Assembly (NCBI GenBank): GCA_963728165.1
Contig: CAVSIY010000002.1
Location: 434,001-498,000 of the forward strand
Direction: 5' to 3'
Source: Hyphomicrobium_A sp963728165
GTDB lineage: Bacteria > Pseudomonadota > Alphaproteobacteria > Rhizobiales > Hyphomicrobiaceae
DNA: 64,000 bases
Positions within the stretch are counted from its first letter, which is position 1; each line of letters begins with the position of its first letter. The position numbers were made by a program, and so were the translations under genes. The notes under the pieces were generated by a model. The model was not told where the DNA came from, ran no database searches, and saw nothing but the letters and a program-made list of their open reading frames with translations. Of this stretch, positions 36,719-45,967 are shown piece after piece.

Positions 36719-37530
36719 CTACTCCACCGCCTTGTCCCTGTTCCGCGTCGTGTCCCAGCCGCGCGCGCTGTCGCGGCCCGTCACGCCCTTGAGGTTGGCC
36801 CCGTAAAGGTCGACGCCGGCGAGATTGGCGCCCGCCAGATTGGCGCCGATCAGCGTCGCGCGCGACAGATCCGCCCCGCTCAAATCGGCGCCTTCCAGAT
36901 CGGCCCCCGTCAAATCCGCAAACGCCAGGTCCACGCGCCTCAGGTCGGCGTGGCTCAAGTCGGCGCCGGCCAGATCGGCGCCGGACAGGTCCGTCGCCTG
37001 CGGCGTCTTTAACTCGTTGCCCGCCTGCGGCGGCCCGAGCTTGGCGCCTTTAAGGTTTGCCCCGCGCAAGTTCGCGCGAACTCAAGCGCGCCATGATGCG
37101 CGCGCCCGACAAGTTGGCGCCGACCAGGCTCGGCGCGTCGTGGCCGGGCGCTGCCAGATTGAGGTTGCCGACGGCGTGATAGAGCGTGGCGCCTTCGAGG
37201 TCGGCGTGGTCGAGGTTGGTGCGCTTCAATTGGGTGCGGTCGAGCTGCGCGCCGGCGAGGTCGGCCCAGGACAGGTTGGCATCGTTGAGGTTGGCGCCCA
37301 GGAGATTGGCGCTCCTTGAGGTTGGCGCGCTTGAAGTCGAGCGTGCTCAAGTCGAGATAGCGCAGGTCCTCGGCCGCCAGATCGGGGTGGCTGCCGGGCG
37401 GCGCCTTGTGCAGCATCACCACGATGTCGCGCAGCGACAGATCGGCGGCGGCGGCGGTCGCTGGCGTAAGGCAGAGCGCGCCCAGGCAGGCGGCGCCGAG
37501 CCGGAGCGGGGATTTCGCTCTCACGGCCAT
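36719..37530 (-). pseudogene. secreted pentapeptide-repeat protein, broken by two frameshifts
   Basis: The start at 37530 has GGGAG four bases upstream and gives a signal peptide (LGAACLGALCLTPATAAAA), then DLSLRDIVVMLHKAPPGS and YLDLSTLDFKRANL. Near 37313 one extra base moves the A(D/N)LXX repeats into a second frame (SANLLGANLNDANLSWADL); near 37082 another moves them into a third (RGANLKGAKLGPP ... GANLAGANLAGVDL), which reads to a stop at 36719. Joined, it is a complete paralogue of the gene at 29871-30686. Either a real pseudogene or two sequencing errors. Confidence 0.85.
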
Positions 37531-38648
37531 TTCGCTCCCTTTTTTCTTTATATGTGCCCGGACGGCGGGAAAGTCCAAGCGCGTCACCCTCTGTCATCCC
37601 GGGCGACCCCGGCGTCCATGGCGGAGCATGCTTCGCCATGATGCGGGAATGACGGATCTCATTGGGCAAGCGGCGCGCCTCCCCTCACCGTCATCCCGGC
37701 GCAGGCCGGGACCCACGCCAGCTTCAGCAAGCGCTTCTGGTGCGGGTGATCGCGGCGCTGAAGCTTGTCGCGTGCATCTGAGCGAGAAGCACTGACGTTG
37801 CGTTCGTGGAGACTTGCGTGGGTCCCGCTCTTCAGCGGGATGACGGGTGTAGGTGGGGCCGGTGGTTGCCTCCCCTCGACGTCATCCCCGCGAAGGCGGG
37901 GACCTAGTGCACTTCGCTCGCTTGGCCGGGATGACAGATCGAAAAAACTAATCCCCGCCCCTCCCGCCTCCCCCATACTCCCCGCACCCCTGTCCACATG
38001 GGACGCATCAGCTGAGCGGCTTTGCGGGGCGGGGGCGGTGACCCGGTTGAGGCAGGCGTCTGTACCGTCATGGGCGTCTGACGCGAGGTATAGCTCACCT
38101 CGGATTCCGGGGCCGCGGATCGAGGCTGTGCAGGCTTGGCAACATCCTGCACGGACGCCCGTCGCGCAGCGGCGCTCCATGTATTGTGGCGCGCAGCAGC
38201 TCGAGGTCCTGGACGCGAGAGGCTCTCCCGAAGCGAGCGAGAGCCGGACCGAAAGCCCGCTGACGATGTGATCGCACCCTCGGCACGGCAAGCAACCGGC
38301 GCGGGCGCTGAAGCGCTGCCCGTTTGTCGCGACAGGATCGCAGTGCTTCGGCGCCCGCGCTCCCTCGTTTCCTTCATCCCCTCGGGCGCATGCCGCGAGC
38401 CATCGCGTCGCAGACGCACTCGCCGCAGAGAGACAAAAGCGAACGCAGTGAGCTTCCCGGCGAGCGGGTACACCCGGCGCGTACCCCGGCTCGCGAGCGC
38501 TCACCGGGCTCGCGACCTCTCCCCACCGGGGAGAGGTGAAGAGGTAGCGGAGAGCACAACCTAACCTCTCCCGGGGGAGAGGTCGGAAGCGAATGCAAAT
38601 CGAGCTTCCGGGTGAGGGGGTAGCACACCTCCCGGCGTCGTAACCCCC
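37531..38648. other. 1.1-kb gene-free stretch packed with palindromic repeats
   Basis: No frame here has credible composition, start signals or family resemblance; translations are the arginine-rich kind produced by such repeats. At least four GTCATCCC-type elements lie at about 37592-37943 and CCTCTCCC-type hairpins at 38515-38656. The middle part (about 37960-38500) is GC-rich noncoding DNA without recognised structure. Confidence 0.5.
37592..37943. repeat. cluster of GTCATCCC palindromic repeats
   Basis: Repeated units: GTCATCCCGGGCGACCCCGG (from about 37594) closing at GGGAATGACG; GTCATCCCGGCGCAGGCCGG (37691) and ACGCCAGCTTCAGCAAGCGC; GGTCCCGCTCTTCAGCGGGA with TGACGGG (about 37821-37847); GTCATCCCCGCGAAGGCGGG (about 37881) closing at GGGATGAC (37938). 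They occur in both orientations. Confidence 0.7.
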
Positions 38649-38656
38649 TCACCCAC
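38515..38656. repeat. ACCTCTCCC / CCCTCACCC hairpin cluster
   Basis: Three stem-loops: ACCTCTCCCC (38515-38524) with GGGGAGAGGT (38528-38537); ACCTCTCCCGGGGGAGAGGT (38564-38583); CGGAAGC (38584-38590) with GCTTCCG (38604-38610), followed by GGGTGAGGGGGT pairing with ACCCCCTCACCC near 38642-38654. This is a widespread rhizobial-type intergenic repeat and may act as a bidirectional transcription end. Confidence 0.65.
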
Positions 38657-39509
38657 GCTTGGCGAAATCCTCGATCGTCGTCGTGGGCTGCCCCAGATCA
38701 CGCCAGGTCGCCTCGGCCTTGAACTCCTCCGGATAGCGCAAGACCGTGCGCAGGATGCGCGCGCTAAAGCGCATGGAGGTCGAGAAGAGGCCCAGGGCGC
38801 GCAAAATCCACAAGGGCAGCGTGACGACGCGCAGGCCGCCATGGCTGCGCGCATAGCGGGCGGCCGCGTCCTCGTAGGAGACGAGCTCGGGCCCCTGCAT
38901 GACGTAGTCGCGGCCCGCGGTCTCGGGCAGCTGAAAGGCGCGCGCCACTTGGCGGCCGAGGTCGGCGCCGGCGATCCAGTAGTTCGGGTGACGCGAGGTG
39001 CCGGCCAGCACCAGCAGGTTGCCCATGCGATGGCGCTGCGGCAGCGTCTCCATCACGTTGGAGGCATAAAAGACGGTCGTGGGAATGCCGCAGGCCTTGA
39101 GGCGGGCAACCGCTGCGCGCCAGATATCGAGCACCCACCAGGGGCCGTCGGTGAAGTCGATGACCAGCGCCGACAGATAGCCGATGCGCTTGATGCCGGC
39201 CGCACGCGCCGCAGCGAGAATGTTGGCGAGCCCCTCCGCCTCGGTGTGGAAGTCGCCGCGCCGCTCGCCCGGCTGCACCGCGAGGCTGAGATAGAGCGCG
39301 TCGTTGCCGGCGAGTCCGCGCCGCAGGCTCTCCTCATCGCTGGCGTCCGCCTGCACCAGCGTGACGCCGGCGGGGAGCACGCGCTCGGCCGACTGCTGGT
39401 TGCGCACGAGCGCGGTGACGGCAAAGCCCGCCTCGACGAGCGCGCGGGTAACCGGGAGCCCGAGCATGCCGGTGGCGCCGATGACGGCGATCTTGGAGGT
39501 CTCGCTCAT
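38649..39509 (-). CDS. NAD(P)-binding NmrA/atypical SDR-family protein
   Basis: 286 residues from the ATG at 39509. The N-terminal Rossmann motif AVIGATGMLGLPVTRAL and VTALVRNQQSAERVLP are typical of NmrA-like and atypical short-chain dehydrogenases (NDUFA9/UbiE-neighbour type). There is no clear YxxxK catalytic pair, so it may be a sensor or a complex I-like assembly protein rather than an enzyme. Its start overlaps the stop of the oxidoreductase gene upstream (ATGA), so the two are translationally coupled. Confidence 0.8.
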   Translation of the reverse strand: MSETSKIAVIGATGMLGLPVTRALVEAGFAVTALVRNQQSAERVLPAGVTLVQADASDEESLRRGLAGNDALYLSLAVQPGERRGDFHTEAEGLANILAAARAAGIKRIGYLSALVIDFTDGPWWVLDIWRAAVARLKACGIPTTVFYASNVMETLPQRHRMGNLLVLAGTSRHPNYWIAGADLGRQVARAFQLPETAGRDYVMQGPELVSYEDAAARYARSHGGLRVVTLPLWILRALGLFSTSMRFSARILRTVLRYPEEFKAEATWRDLGQPTTTIEDFAKRG

Positions 39510-40868
39510 GCCCGCCCGCCCCGGTCGGCGCGCCCGCCGCGGTCGCACCACCAGTCGTCGAGCGCCATCGCCGTGGTGACGGCCGTGGTGCCGATCCAGC
39601 GGAAGGGCTCGGGCGGCAGCCCCATGGCGCGGCGGTTGACGAACCACAGGCGCGTGAGCTGGGTGTCGCGGCCGAGCACGAGGTCGGAAAGGATGCGCCC
39701 GTTCTCATGCGTCATGGCGACGCCGTGGCCGGTGCAGCCGACCGAATACGCCGCCGCGCCCCCGTGCAGCGTCCCGATGCGCGGGGTGGAATCCGACGTG
39801 ACCGAGAAGGCGCCGCCCCAGCGGTGGGTGATGGCAATGCCGGCGAGCGCCGGAAACGTGCGCCCGATGAAGCGCTCCAGATGCGCCCAGGCGCGCGGGC
39901 GAGGCGTCGTGGTTCATGCTGGAGCCGAACGGCACACGGCCCGGGCCGCCGCCGGCGAGGATGCGGTTGTCGGGCGTCAGCCTAAAGAAATGCATGAAGT
40001 GGCGCCCGTCCTCGATGCCCTCGCGCCCGGCCCAGCCGATCGAGGCGCGCTGGCTTTCGCTCAAGGGCTCGGTGACGATGATATAGGCGAACGCCGGGAG
40101 CTGCTTTGAGCGCATGCCGGGGATCAGGTGCGTGTAGGCGTTGGTGGCGAAGATGACCTTGTCGGCGGTGAGCGTGCCGCCGGGCGTGGCGAGGCGGAAG
40201 CGGCCCGATTGGCGCGTGACCGTCGTGACGCGCGTGCCCTCGAAGAGCTGCACGCCTTTGGCGAGCGCGAGCCGGCAAAGGCCCTCGACCCATTTGACGG
40301 GATTGATGAGCCCGCAGCCCGGCTCCCACAGCGCGCCCAGGAACGTTGGGGACGTGACGCGCTGCGCCACCTTGTCGGCGTCGAGCCATTGCATGCCGGA
40401 GATGCCCAGCGTCTCAAACAGTGCGATCTCCTCCTGGATGCGCCTTTCGTAGGCGGGCGTGGTCGCCACCTTGAGGAAGCCCGAGCGCTTATAGTCGCAA
40501 TCGAGCGCATGCTCGGCAATCGTCGCCTCGAGCGCGGCGATTGCGCCTTCCATGTAGGCGTGCGCCTCGCGCACGCAGGCGTCGCCGTGGCTTGCCCGCA
40601 TGGCGGCGAGCGAGGACCCGAACAGGGTCATGACGAAGCCAGCGTTGCGGCCGCTGGCGCCGTATCCGGCGCGCTCGGCCTCGAGGATCGCGACCTTGAG
40701 CGACGGCTCTGCGCATTTGAGATGATAGGCGGCGGCGAGCCCGGTGTAGCCCGCGCCGATGATCGCTACGTCGACCGCAATGTCGCCCGCGAGCGCGGGC
40801 GAAATTTCGCTGCGCTCCTTGCTCAGCTCCCAGAAGTTGCCTTGCGCTGCGTGCGCGCCAGCAGTCAT
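39506..40868 (-). pseudogene. FAD-dependent DadA/PuuB-like oxidoreductase, one frameshift
   Basis: The N-terminal 330 residues are normal: AIIGAGYTGLAAAYHL (FAD fold) and AERAGYGASGRNAGFVMTLF, typical of the glycine oxidase/DadA family (COG0665). After PFGSSMNHDASP the frame breaks: the GGG run at 39897-39899 should be GG, which restores SPRAWAHLERFIGRTF and the conserved TSDSTPRIG, GCTGHGVAMTHENG end. The true product would be about 453 residues, stopping at 39506 in overlap with the next start. A sequencing error in a homopolymer is at least as likely as a real mutation. The substrate would be an amino acid or polyamine derivative. Confidence 0.85.
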
Positions 40869-41009
40869 CCCGTCACCCGAGCGGACCTGATTGATTTAGG
40901 GAAAAGTCGCAAGGCGCCTTCTAGCACGGCACTGCAGCCGCTCGCGACAGCCGAGTTGCCATGGCTAACGGCGCCCCACGGGGGAGCGCCGCTTCATTGT
41001 GGCAGAGCT

Positions 41010-41882
41010 TCAGGCGGCGAGCGGGAGGGCCACGGCGGCCTTGGCGGCAAGCTCGCCCACGATCGAGTCGAGGAAGGCCCGGGCCTTCTCGACCACCACA
41101 TGGCGCTGCTTGTCGAGCGTTACCATGTGGTAGCTGTCCTCCAGCACCACCATGTCGACCCCGCCGGTCAGCTCGCCCTGCAGGTAGATGGCGTTGTCGA
41201 GGGCGGCGTAGTCGTCCTGGCGCGAGTGCACGATCAAGGTGCGCTGGCGCACGCGGGGCAGGATGTTGATCGCTGCCTTCACCATGCGGCGGTGCTCCAG
41301 AACCATGGTGGCGGGCACGCCCGACTTGCCGTACTCGGGCGAGCTGGCAAGTGCCTGCTTCACGAAGGAGCGCACGCGCGGGCACTTGATGCCGAGCGAC
41401 TCCGCGTCCGGGAAGGTCATCATCTTGGCAATGCGGCGGCTGTGGCACAGGTTGAAGAGCCGCATGGTCCAGGGCATCGCCCAGCCGTTGATCCACAGGG
41501 TCGGCGAGAACAGCGCCACGCCCTGCACCTTGTCGGGCTGGCGGGCGGCGAGGTGGAGGCCGAGGATGGCGCCCATGCACAGGCCGCCGACGATCACGGT
41601 ATCGCACTCCTTGCGCAGATCGACGAGAGCGGCGCGCGCGCTGCGGTACCAATCCTGCCACTTGGTGTCGCCGTCGGTGGCGCCGCCGTGGCCGGCGAGC
41701 TGGGGCGTATGGACCGTGTAGCCGGCCTTGTTGAGGCCCATCGCGACGAAGCGAACCTCGGCGGGCGTGCCGCCCAGACCGTGCAGCAAGAGAACGCCGA
41801 CCTTGCCGCCCTTGAAGCGGACCGTCTGGTCCTTGGCGGGGGTGTTCAGCGTCTTGACGTTTGTCTCGGTGGCGGCGGTCAT
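41010..41882 (-). CDS. alpha/beta hydrolase (carboxylesterase-like) with a cysteine elbow
   Basis: 290 residues from the ATG at 41882, with GGAGG eight bases upstream. The oxyanion region LLLHGLGGTPAEVR and the lid and core resemble Est30-type carboxylesterases. The nucleophile elbow reads GGLCMGA, so position 102 is cysteine where most relatives have serine. The other triad members are likely D in VHSRQDDYA and H in EDSYHMVTLDKQR. The C-terminus is Ala/Leu-rich. Cytosolic; substrate unknown. Confidence 0.82.
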   Translation of the reverse strand: MTAATETNVKTLNTPAKDQTVRFKGGKVGVLLLHGLGGTPAEVRFVAMGLNKAGYTVHTPQLAGHGGATDGDTKWQDWYRSARAALVDLRKECDTVIVGGLCMGAILGLHLAARQPDKVQGVALFSPTLWINGWAMPWTMRLFNLCHSRRIAKMMTFPDAESLGIKCPRVRSFVKQALASSPEYGKSGVPATMVLEHRRMVKAAINILPRVRQRTLIVHSRQDDYAALDNAIYLQGELTGGVDMVVLEDSYHMVTLDKQRHVVVEKARAFLDSIVGELAAKAAVALPLAA

Positions 41883-42098
41883 CGGTATGTCCTCCTGCGA
41901 TCCTTGAAGAGGACGATAGGGGCCGAGGGCCGGGGCCGCTGTTCCCCGAGGCACAGGTTGGAAAAAAGCTCTAATGGATTGATTTATCGCAGATATTCTT
42001 AGGCTACTGCGGGACCAGAGCGACCGGCACGAACGGCCTCGGGCCCGCGCCCCAAAGGAGCGCCGGCCAAGGCTCAACTCAATGAGGCTCGTTTCGGG

Positions 42099-42269
42099 CT
42101 AGCCGGCGATATCGGGCGCGGACGCCGGCGTCGCGATCTTGGCGTGAGCGGTCCAGATCAGGCGCTTGATGATCTCGCTGCGTGAGGGAACGTTGGGATG
42201 GGCACGGCGCAGGTCATCGAGCTGCTTGAGCGTGTCGGTGTCGAGGCCGACAGAGACGATATGGTCCAT
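42099..42269 (-). CDS. ribbon-helix-helix DNA-binding protein
   Basis: 56 residues from the ATG at 42269 with AAAGGAT upstream. HIVSVGLDTDTLKQLDDLRR followed by PNVPSRSEIIKRLIW is the beta-strand plus two-helix pattern of CopG/Arc-type repressors, which bind DNA as dimers. No toxin-like partner is adjacent, so there is no support for a toxin-antitoxin pair. Confidence 0.75.
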   Translation of the reverse strand: MDHIVSVGLDTDTLKQLDDLRRAHPNVPSRSEIIKRLIWTAHAKIATPASAPDIAG

Positions 42270-42359
42270 GGGTGTGATCCTTTGAGGTCCGTCTTGGGAG
42301 TAAAGCGCTCCCTCAATGACGGCTTCCCGCAAGGTTGGCTGTTCCGCAGGTGACGCCGA

Positions 42360-43229
42360 TCAAGCGCCGCTGAGAAGCTGCGTGAAAATATGCCCCGCGC
42401 GGGAGGCAAGCGGCGGGTTGAGCGCTGCCAGGACGGCGAGGGTGACCAGGACGCAGACCGCGAGCGACTGCAGGACCCTGCGTGTGCGGCTCTCCGGCTT
42501 CGCCGAAGCAGCGCTGGCGGTTTCCAGCGCGCCGATCTCAATGGCGTAGGCCTCTTGCGCCCGCGCGACGCCATCGACGATGCGCGCTTGGAGGATGCCG
42601 GCCGCAAACCCGGTCAGCGCTCCGATCACCATGAGGCTTGCCGCGTCGTAGAGCGCGCCTTCCGTTGCCTCGCCGCCGGCGTAGCCGCAGATCACGCTGG
42701 CGAGCAGCAGCCCGAAGCTGCCAATCACCAGAACGGCCGCGCGCCAGGCCGAGGCCTGCTGCGGCCAGGCGAAGGCCCGGCTTCTGCGATAGACGAAATA
42801 CTGCACGTACGGGATAACGACGAGATTGACGATCGGCACCACCATGAAAAGCGACGAGTACGGCGCGCGCACGCGGCGTCCATTGAAGTAGTTGATGTTG
42901 CCGATGGCGCGATAGAAGAAGAAGAGAACCGCTCCGATCATCGCGTAAAGGCTCACCACGAGCACCACGACGACGATGAGGAGCGGTGTCGGCCCGAGCA
43001 GATCGGACTGCCAGCCGTTTTTCTGCAGGTGCTCGAGGAACGGTTTGCCGACGACCGAGATCCCAATCAACGCCTCGAGCACCGGCGAAGCAGCGGCGAG
43101 CGATCTGAATCTATTCTGCCGGGCAGACAGCGTGCCGGACGTGAAAAGCGGCCGGCCGGTCAGCAGCAAGATGAGGACACCGGCCGCGAGCAGCAGCAGC
43201 GGCAGATACCGTACAATGATGACTTCCAC
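42360..43229 (-). CDS. multi-pass membrane protein, unknown function
   Basis: 289 residues. About six TM helices, including YLPLLLLAAGVLILLL, PLLIVVVVLVVSLYAMIGA, SLFMVVPIVNLVVIPYVQYF, VLVIGSFGLLLASVICGY and a C-terminal one before ALNPPLASRAG. Short polar loops contain YFNGRRVRAPYSS and FVYRRSRAFAWPQQ. The arrangement is reminiscent of DUF4328-like proteins but I do not claim membership. Confidence 0.65.
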   Translation of the reverse strand: MEVIIVRYLPLLLLAAGVLILLLTGRPLFTSGTLSARQNRFRSLAAASPVLEALIGISVVGKPFLEHLQKNGWQSDLLGPTPLLIVVVVLVVSLYAMIGAVLFFFYRAIGNINYFNGRRVRAPYSSLFMVVPIVNLVVIPYVQYFVYRRSRAFAWPQQASAWRAAVLVIGSFGLLLASVICGYAGGEATEGALYDAASLMVIGALTGFAAGILQARIVDGVARAQEAYAIEIGALETASAASAKPESRTRRVLQSLAVCVLVTLAVLAALNPPLASRAGHIFTQLLSGA

Positions 43230-43322
43230 GCGCGCGCCCCGTCGTATCCAGCACCCAAACCACCCGCTTCTGATAAGCGTAGGCTTGGCCCACCGCGCCG
43301 TCCATTGCGCAGATGGCGAGGC

Positions 43323-43856
43323 TCAGCGTTTGCCGGCAAGCATGTGGCTCTGCACGCCGTGTGCGGCAAGCTTGGGACGCAGGCTCGAGATGGTGCCGGA
43401 GTTGACGCCGGCCCAGCCGATCTCGCCCGACAGCCGCCCGTACTCGATCTTGGGGCAGCGATTCATGACGACCTTGAGGCCGGCAGCCTCTGCTTCCCTT
43501 GCCGCCTCCTCGTTGCGCACGCCGAGCTGCAGCCACAAGACCTTCAAGCCGAGCTTGTCCTTCAGGGCGACCGCCTCGCGCGCGGATTCGAGGGCGGCAG
43601 CAGAGTTGCGGAAGATGTCGGCGACATCGACGGGGCCCGGCACGTCGGCAAGCGCGGCGTAGACCGTCTGGCCAAGGATCTGTTGGCCGGCAATGCCGGG
43701 ATTGACGGGAACGACGGTGTAACCCTTGCCGAGCAGATACTTCATGGCGAAGTAGCTCGGCCGGTTGGTGCTGGCACTGGCACCGATGAAGGCAAACGTG
43801 CGCGCCGAGCCCAGGATGTCGGCGATGTAGTCGTCGCTGTAGGTCTCGTGGCTCAT
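43323..43856 (-). CDS. CoA-binding protein (YccU type)
   Basis: 177 residues from the ATG at 43856. A Rossmann-like CoA-binding domain: TFAFIGASASTNRPSYFAMK, GYTVVPVNPGIAGQ and VDVADIFRNSAAALE are characteristic of the single-domain succinyl-CoA synthetase-like family (YccU). In Hyphomicrobiales it often sits between metY and the enoyl-CoA hydratase gene upstream of rplM; here it lies next to a VOC gene whose stop is two bases away. Ligand role unknown. Confidence 0.87.
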   Translation of the reverse strand: MSHETYSDDYIADILGSARTFAFIGASASTNRPSYFAMKYLLGKGYTVVPVNPGIAGQQILGQTVYAALADVPGPVDVADIFRNSAAALESAREAVALKDKLGLKVLWLQLGVRNEEAAREAEAAGLKVVMNRCPKIEYGRLSGEIGWAGVNSGTISSLRPKLAAHGVQSHMLAGKR

Positions 43857-43858
43857 GC

Positions 43859-44287
43859 CTATCCCATGTCGAGCGCGACGCGACCGTCGGCACCGAGCTT
43901 GAAATATGGGTTGTAGGCGACCTCCCACAAGTGACCATCGGGATCGGCGAAGTAGCCGGAGTAGCCGCCCCAGAACGCCTTGCCGGCGGGCTTGATCAGC
44001 TTTGCCCCTGCCGCGACCGCCTCGGCGAGCACTTTGTCGACGTCGGCCTCGCTGCGTGCATTGTGCGCAAGCGCGACGCCGGAGAAGCCAGGCGCGCTGT
44101 CCTCCATCGTCGCGTCCTCGGCAAGAGAACCGCGCCCGTAGAGCGCCAGCACCACGCCGCCGGCGTCAAAGAAGGTGACGGATTCTTGCGATGCGCGGCC
44201 GGCCTTGAACCCCAACGCCTCGTAGAACGCACGGGCGCGGGCAACATCGCGCACGCCGAGTGTGATGAGAGTCAGCCGCGGCTCCAT
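43859..44287 (-). CDS. VOC/glyoxalase-superfamily protein
   Basis: 142 residues, one VOC module pair: LTLITLGVRDVARARAFYEA and GYSGYFADPDGHLWEVAYNP, the latter the usual metal-ligand region of bleomycin-resistance/glyoxalase-like proteins. Same strand as, and two bases from, the CoA-binding gene. Substrate unknown. Confidence 0.87.
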   Translation of the reverse strand: MEPRLTLITLGVRDVARARAFYEALGFKAGRASQESVTFFDAGGVVLALYGRGSLAEDATMEDSAPGFSGVALAHNARSEADVDKVLAEAVAAGAKLIKPAGKAFWGGYSGYFADPDGHLWEVAYNPYFKLGADGRVALDMG

Positions 44288-44311
44288 ATCGCCTCTCCCT
44301 CGCGCCGGACC

Positions 44312-45148
44312 TCAAAAGCCCTTCCATTCGGGCTTGCGCTTTTGCAGGAACGCGCCGATCCCTTCCGCTGCGTCCCGCGCCATCATGTTCTGGGTCATGA
44401 CCTTGGAGGCGTAGTTGTAGGCGTCGGCAAGCGGCATCTCGGCTTGCGCATAGAAAGCGGCCTTGCCGAGCGCGACCGTTGCCGGCGATTTCTCGGCGAT
44501 TTTGGCGGCAAGCGCCAGCGCTTGCGCCATCACCTGCTCCGGCGCCACGACGCGGTTGATGAGGCCGTAGGCTTCGGCTTGGGCCGCAGGCAGCATTTCG
44601 CCCAAGAGCAGCATCTCCATCGCCCGCTTGCGCCCGACGTTGCGCGACAAGGCCACCATGGGCGTGGAGCAGAAGAGCCCGATGTTGACGCCCGGCGTGC
44701 AGAACTGCGCCGTGTCGGCGGCAACGGCGAGATCGCAGGTTGCGACCAGCTGGCAGCCGGCCGCCGTCGCCGTCCCCTGCACGGCGGCGATGACCGGCTT
44801 CGGGCAGGCGACGATTGCCTGCATCATGGCCGAGCAGCGCGTCATCGTGTCGGAGAAGAAAGCAAGGCCGCGATCGGCATCGGCGCGATGCGCCGTGAGC
44901 TCCTTCAAGTCATGGCCCGCGCAAAAGGCCGGCCCGTCGGCGGCAAGCACGATCGCAGCGACGCCCGCGTCCTTCCCCAGCTCGGCGATCGCCATGTGCA
45001 GCTCGCCGATCATGGCGAGCGACAGGCTGTTGCGCGCTGCGGCACGGTTCAGGGTCACCACCGCGGCGCGTGGCTGCGGACGCGAGATGATGAGCGGAGC
45101 CCCACCGTCTCGGGTCCCCGTCTCCGCTTTGGGCGTGCGCTCCAGCAT
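44312..45148 (-). CDS. enoyl-CoA hydratase/isomerase family protein (ECHDC3-like)
   Basis: 278 residues from the ATG at 45148, which has AAGGA at ideal distance; an ATG at 45157 is too close to that site. Crotonase fold: AADGPAFCAGHDLKELTAH (first oxyanion and active region), VIAAVQGTATAAGCQLVATC and the C-terminal RDAAEGIGAFLQKRKPEWKG. The usual two catalytic glutamates are not obvious, as in the ECHDC3 group, so the reaction is uncertain. Its place near rplM-rpsI is conserved in the order. Confidence 0.88.
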   Translation of the reverse strand: MLERTPKAETGTRDGGAPLIISRPQPRAAVVTLNRAAARNSLSLAMIGELHMAIAELGKDAGVAAIVLAADGPAFCAGHDLKELTAHRADADRGLAFFSDTMTRCSAMMQAIVACPKPVIAAVQGTATAAGCQLVATCDLAVAADTAQFCTPGVNIGLFCSTPMVALSRNVGRKRAMEMLLLGEMLPAAQAEAYGLINRVVAPEQVMAQALALAAKIAEKSPATVALGKAAFYAQAEMPLADAYNYASKVMTQNMMARDAAEGIGAFLQKRKPEWKGF

Positions 45149-45179
45149 CGGCTTCATCCTTTCGCGGCGTGCCCTCTGT

Positions 45180-45737
45180 TCATTCCAGCGCCTTCTCGAT
45201 CTCTTTACGATGCGCCTTGACGAGATCCACGTTCTCACGGTGCTCCAGCACCGGCGTGGTCTTTATGGCCTCGCTCAGCTCCTCGACAAGCTGCTTCTTA
45301 TCATCATCGGGAATGGAGGTATCGGCCTTCACCTCCTCCAGCTCCTTCTTGAGCGCTTCTACCGGCTCGGTGAACTGACCCGTCTCGTTGTCGAGCCCCG
45401 CCATCACGATAGAGATGTTGGCGGCGACGTCGTCGAGCTCGGAGAAGTTGGCAAAGCCGTGCTTCTTGGCGATGGCGTCGAGCTCGGCCTGCAGCGCGGC
45501 GTCGGGCGCATCGCCCGCCTTCTGCAGCTTGGGCGCAATGCCGGCAAGATCAGGCTGCGCGGAGATGAAGCTCGCCACCTGCGCCTCGGTGAGCTTGATC
45601 TGCTTGATGCTGTCCTGCGTGTCCGCCGGCGTCGGCCCTTGGGCCGCCTCCTCGGCGACGGCGCCCGCGCCCAAAAGGCCGAGGCCCAGGATCAGCGCCA
45701 AAGCGCATGCCCTGAGCCCTAGCAAAGCGTACTGCAT
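45180..45737 (-). CDS. secreted protein, unknown function
   Basis: 185 residues from the ATG at 45737, with GGGAG nine bases upstream. Signal peptide LRACALALILGLGLLGAGAV, cleaved near AVAEEA. The mature part is acidic and helical, with EPVEALKKELEEVKADTSIP and VLEHRENVDLVKAHRKEIEK. It ends 31 bases before the enoyl-CoA hydratase start, so the two may share a transcript. Unrecognised. Confidence 0.65.
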   Translation of the reverse strand: MQYALLGLRACALALILGLGLLGAGAVAEEAAQGPTPADTQDSIKQIKLTEAQVASFISAQPDLAGIAPKLQKAGDAPDAALQAELDAIAKKHGFANFSELDDVAANISIVMAGLDNETGQFTEPVEALKKELEEVKADTSIPDDDKKQLVEELSEAIKTTPVLEHRENVDLVKAHRKEIEKALE

Positions 45738-45967
45738 GGCGTGACATCTCCCGTTTTGATCTTGGTCCGTCGCGACGGACTGTGGCCCTTGGCACCGGGC
45801 CCGGCTCTCGATCCCGACCACAACTCTGCGACCGATTTCCGGACGCAATTGCTGCGCCGACGCGTCTTGGCCCAAACTCGCCACGCAAGCTCGGCGCCAT
45901 CATCGCCAAGTTCACCGGCGCTGCAAGTGTGGACGCCCGCATCTTTTGGGGCGCAACGCGCGATTAT

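Noticed and set aside
37659..38504. 281-codon minus-strand frame in the repeat region
   Set aside because: It runs through several palindromic repeats, and its translation (Arg/Ser/Pro-rich) is what these repeats give in any frame.
42099..42269. Antitoxin of a toxin-antitoxin pair
   Set aside because: The RHH fold fits, but neither neighbour is a toxin family and there is no overlapping partner gene.
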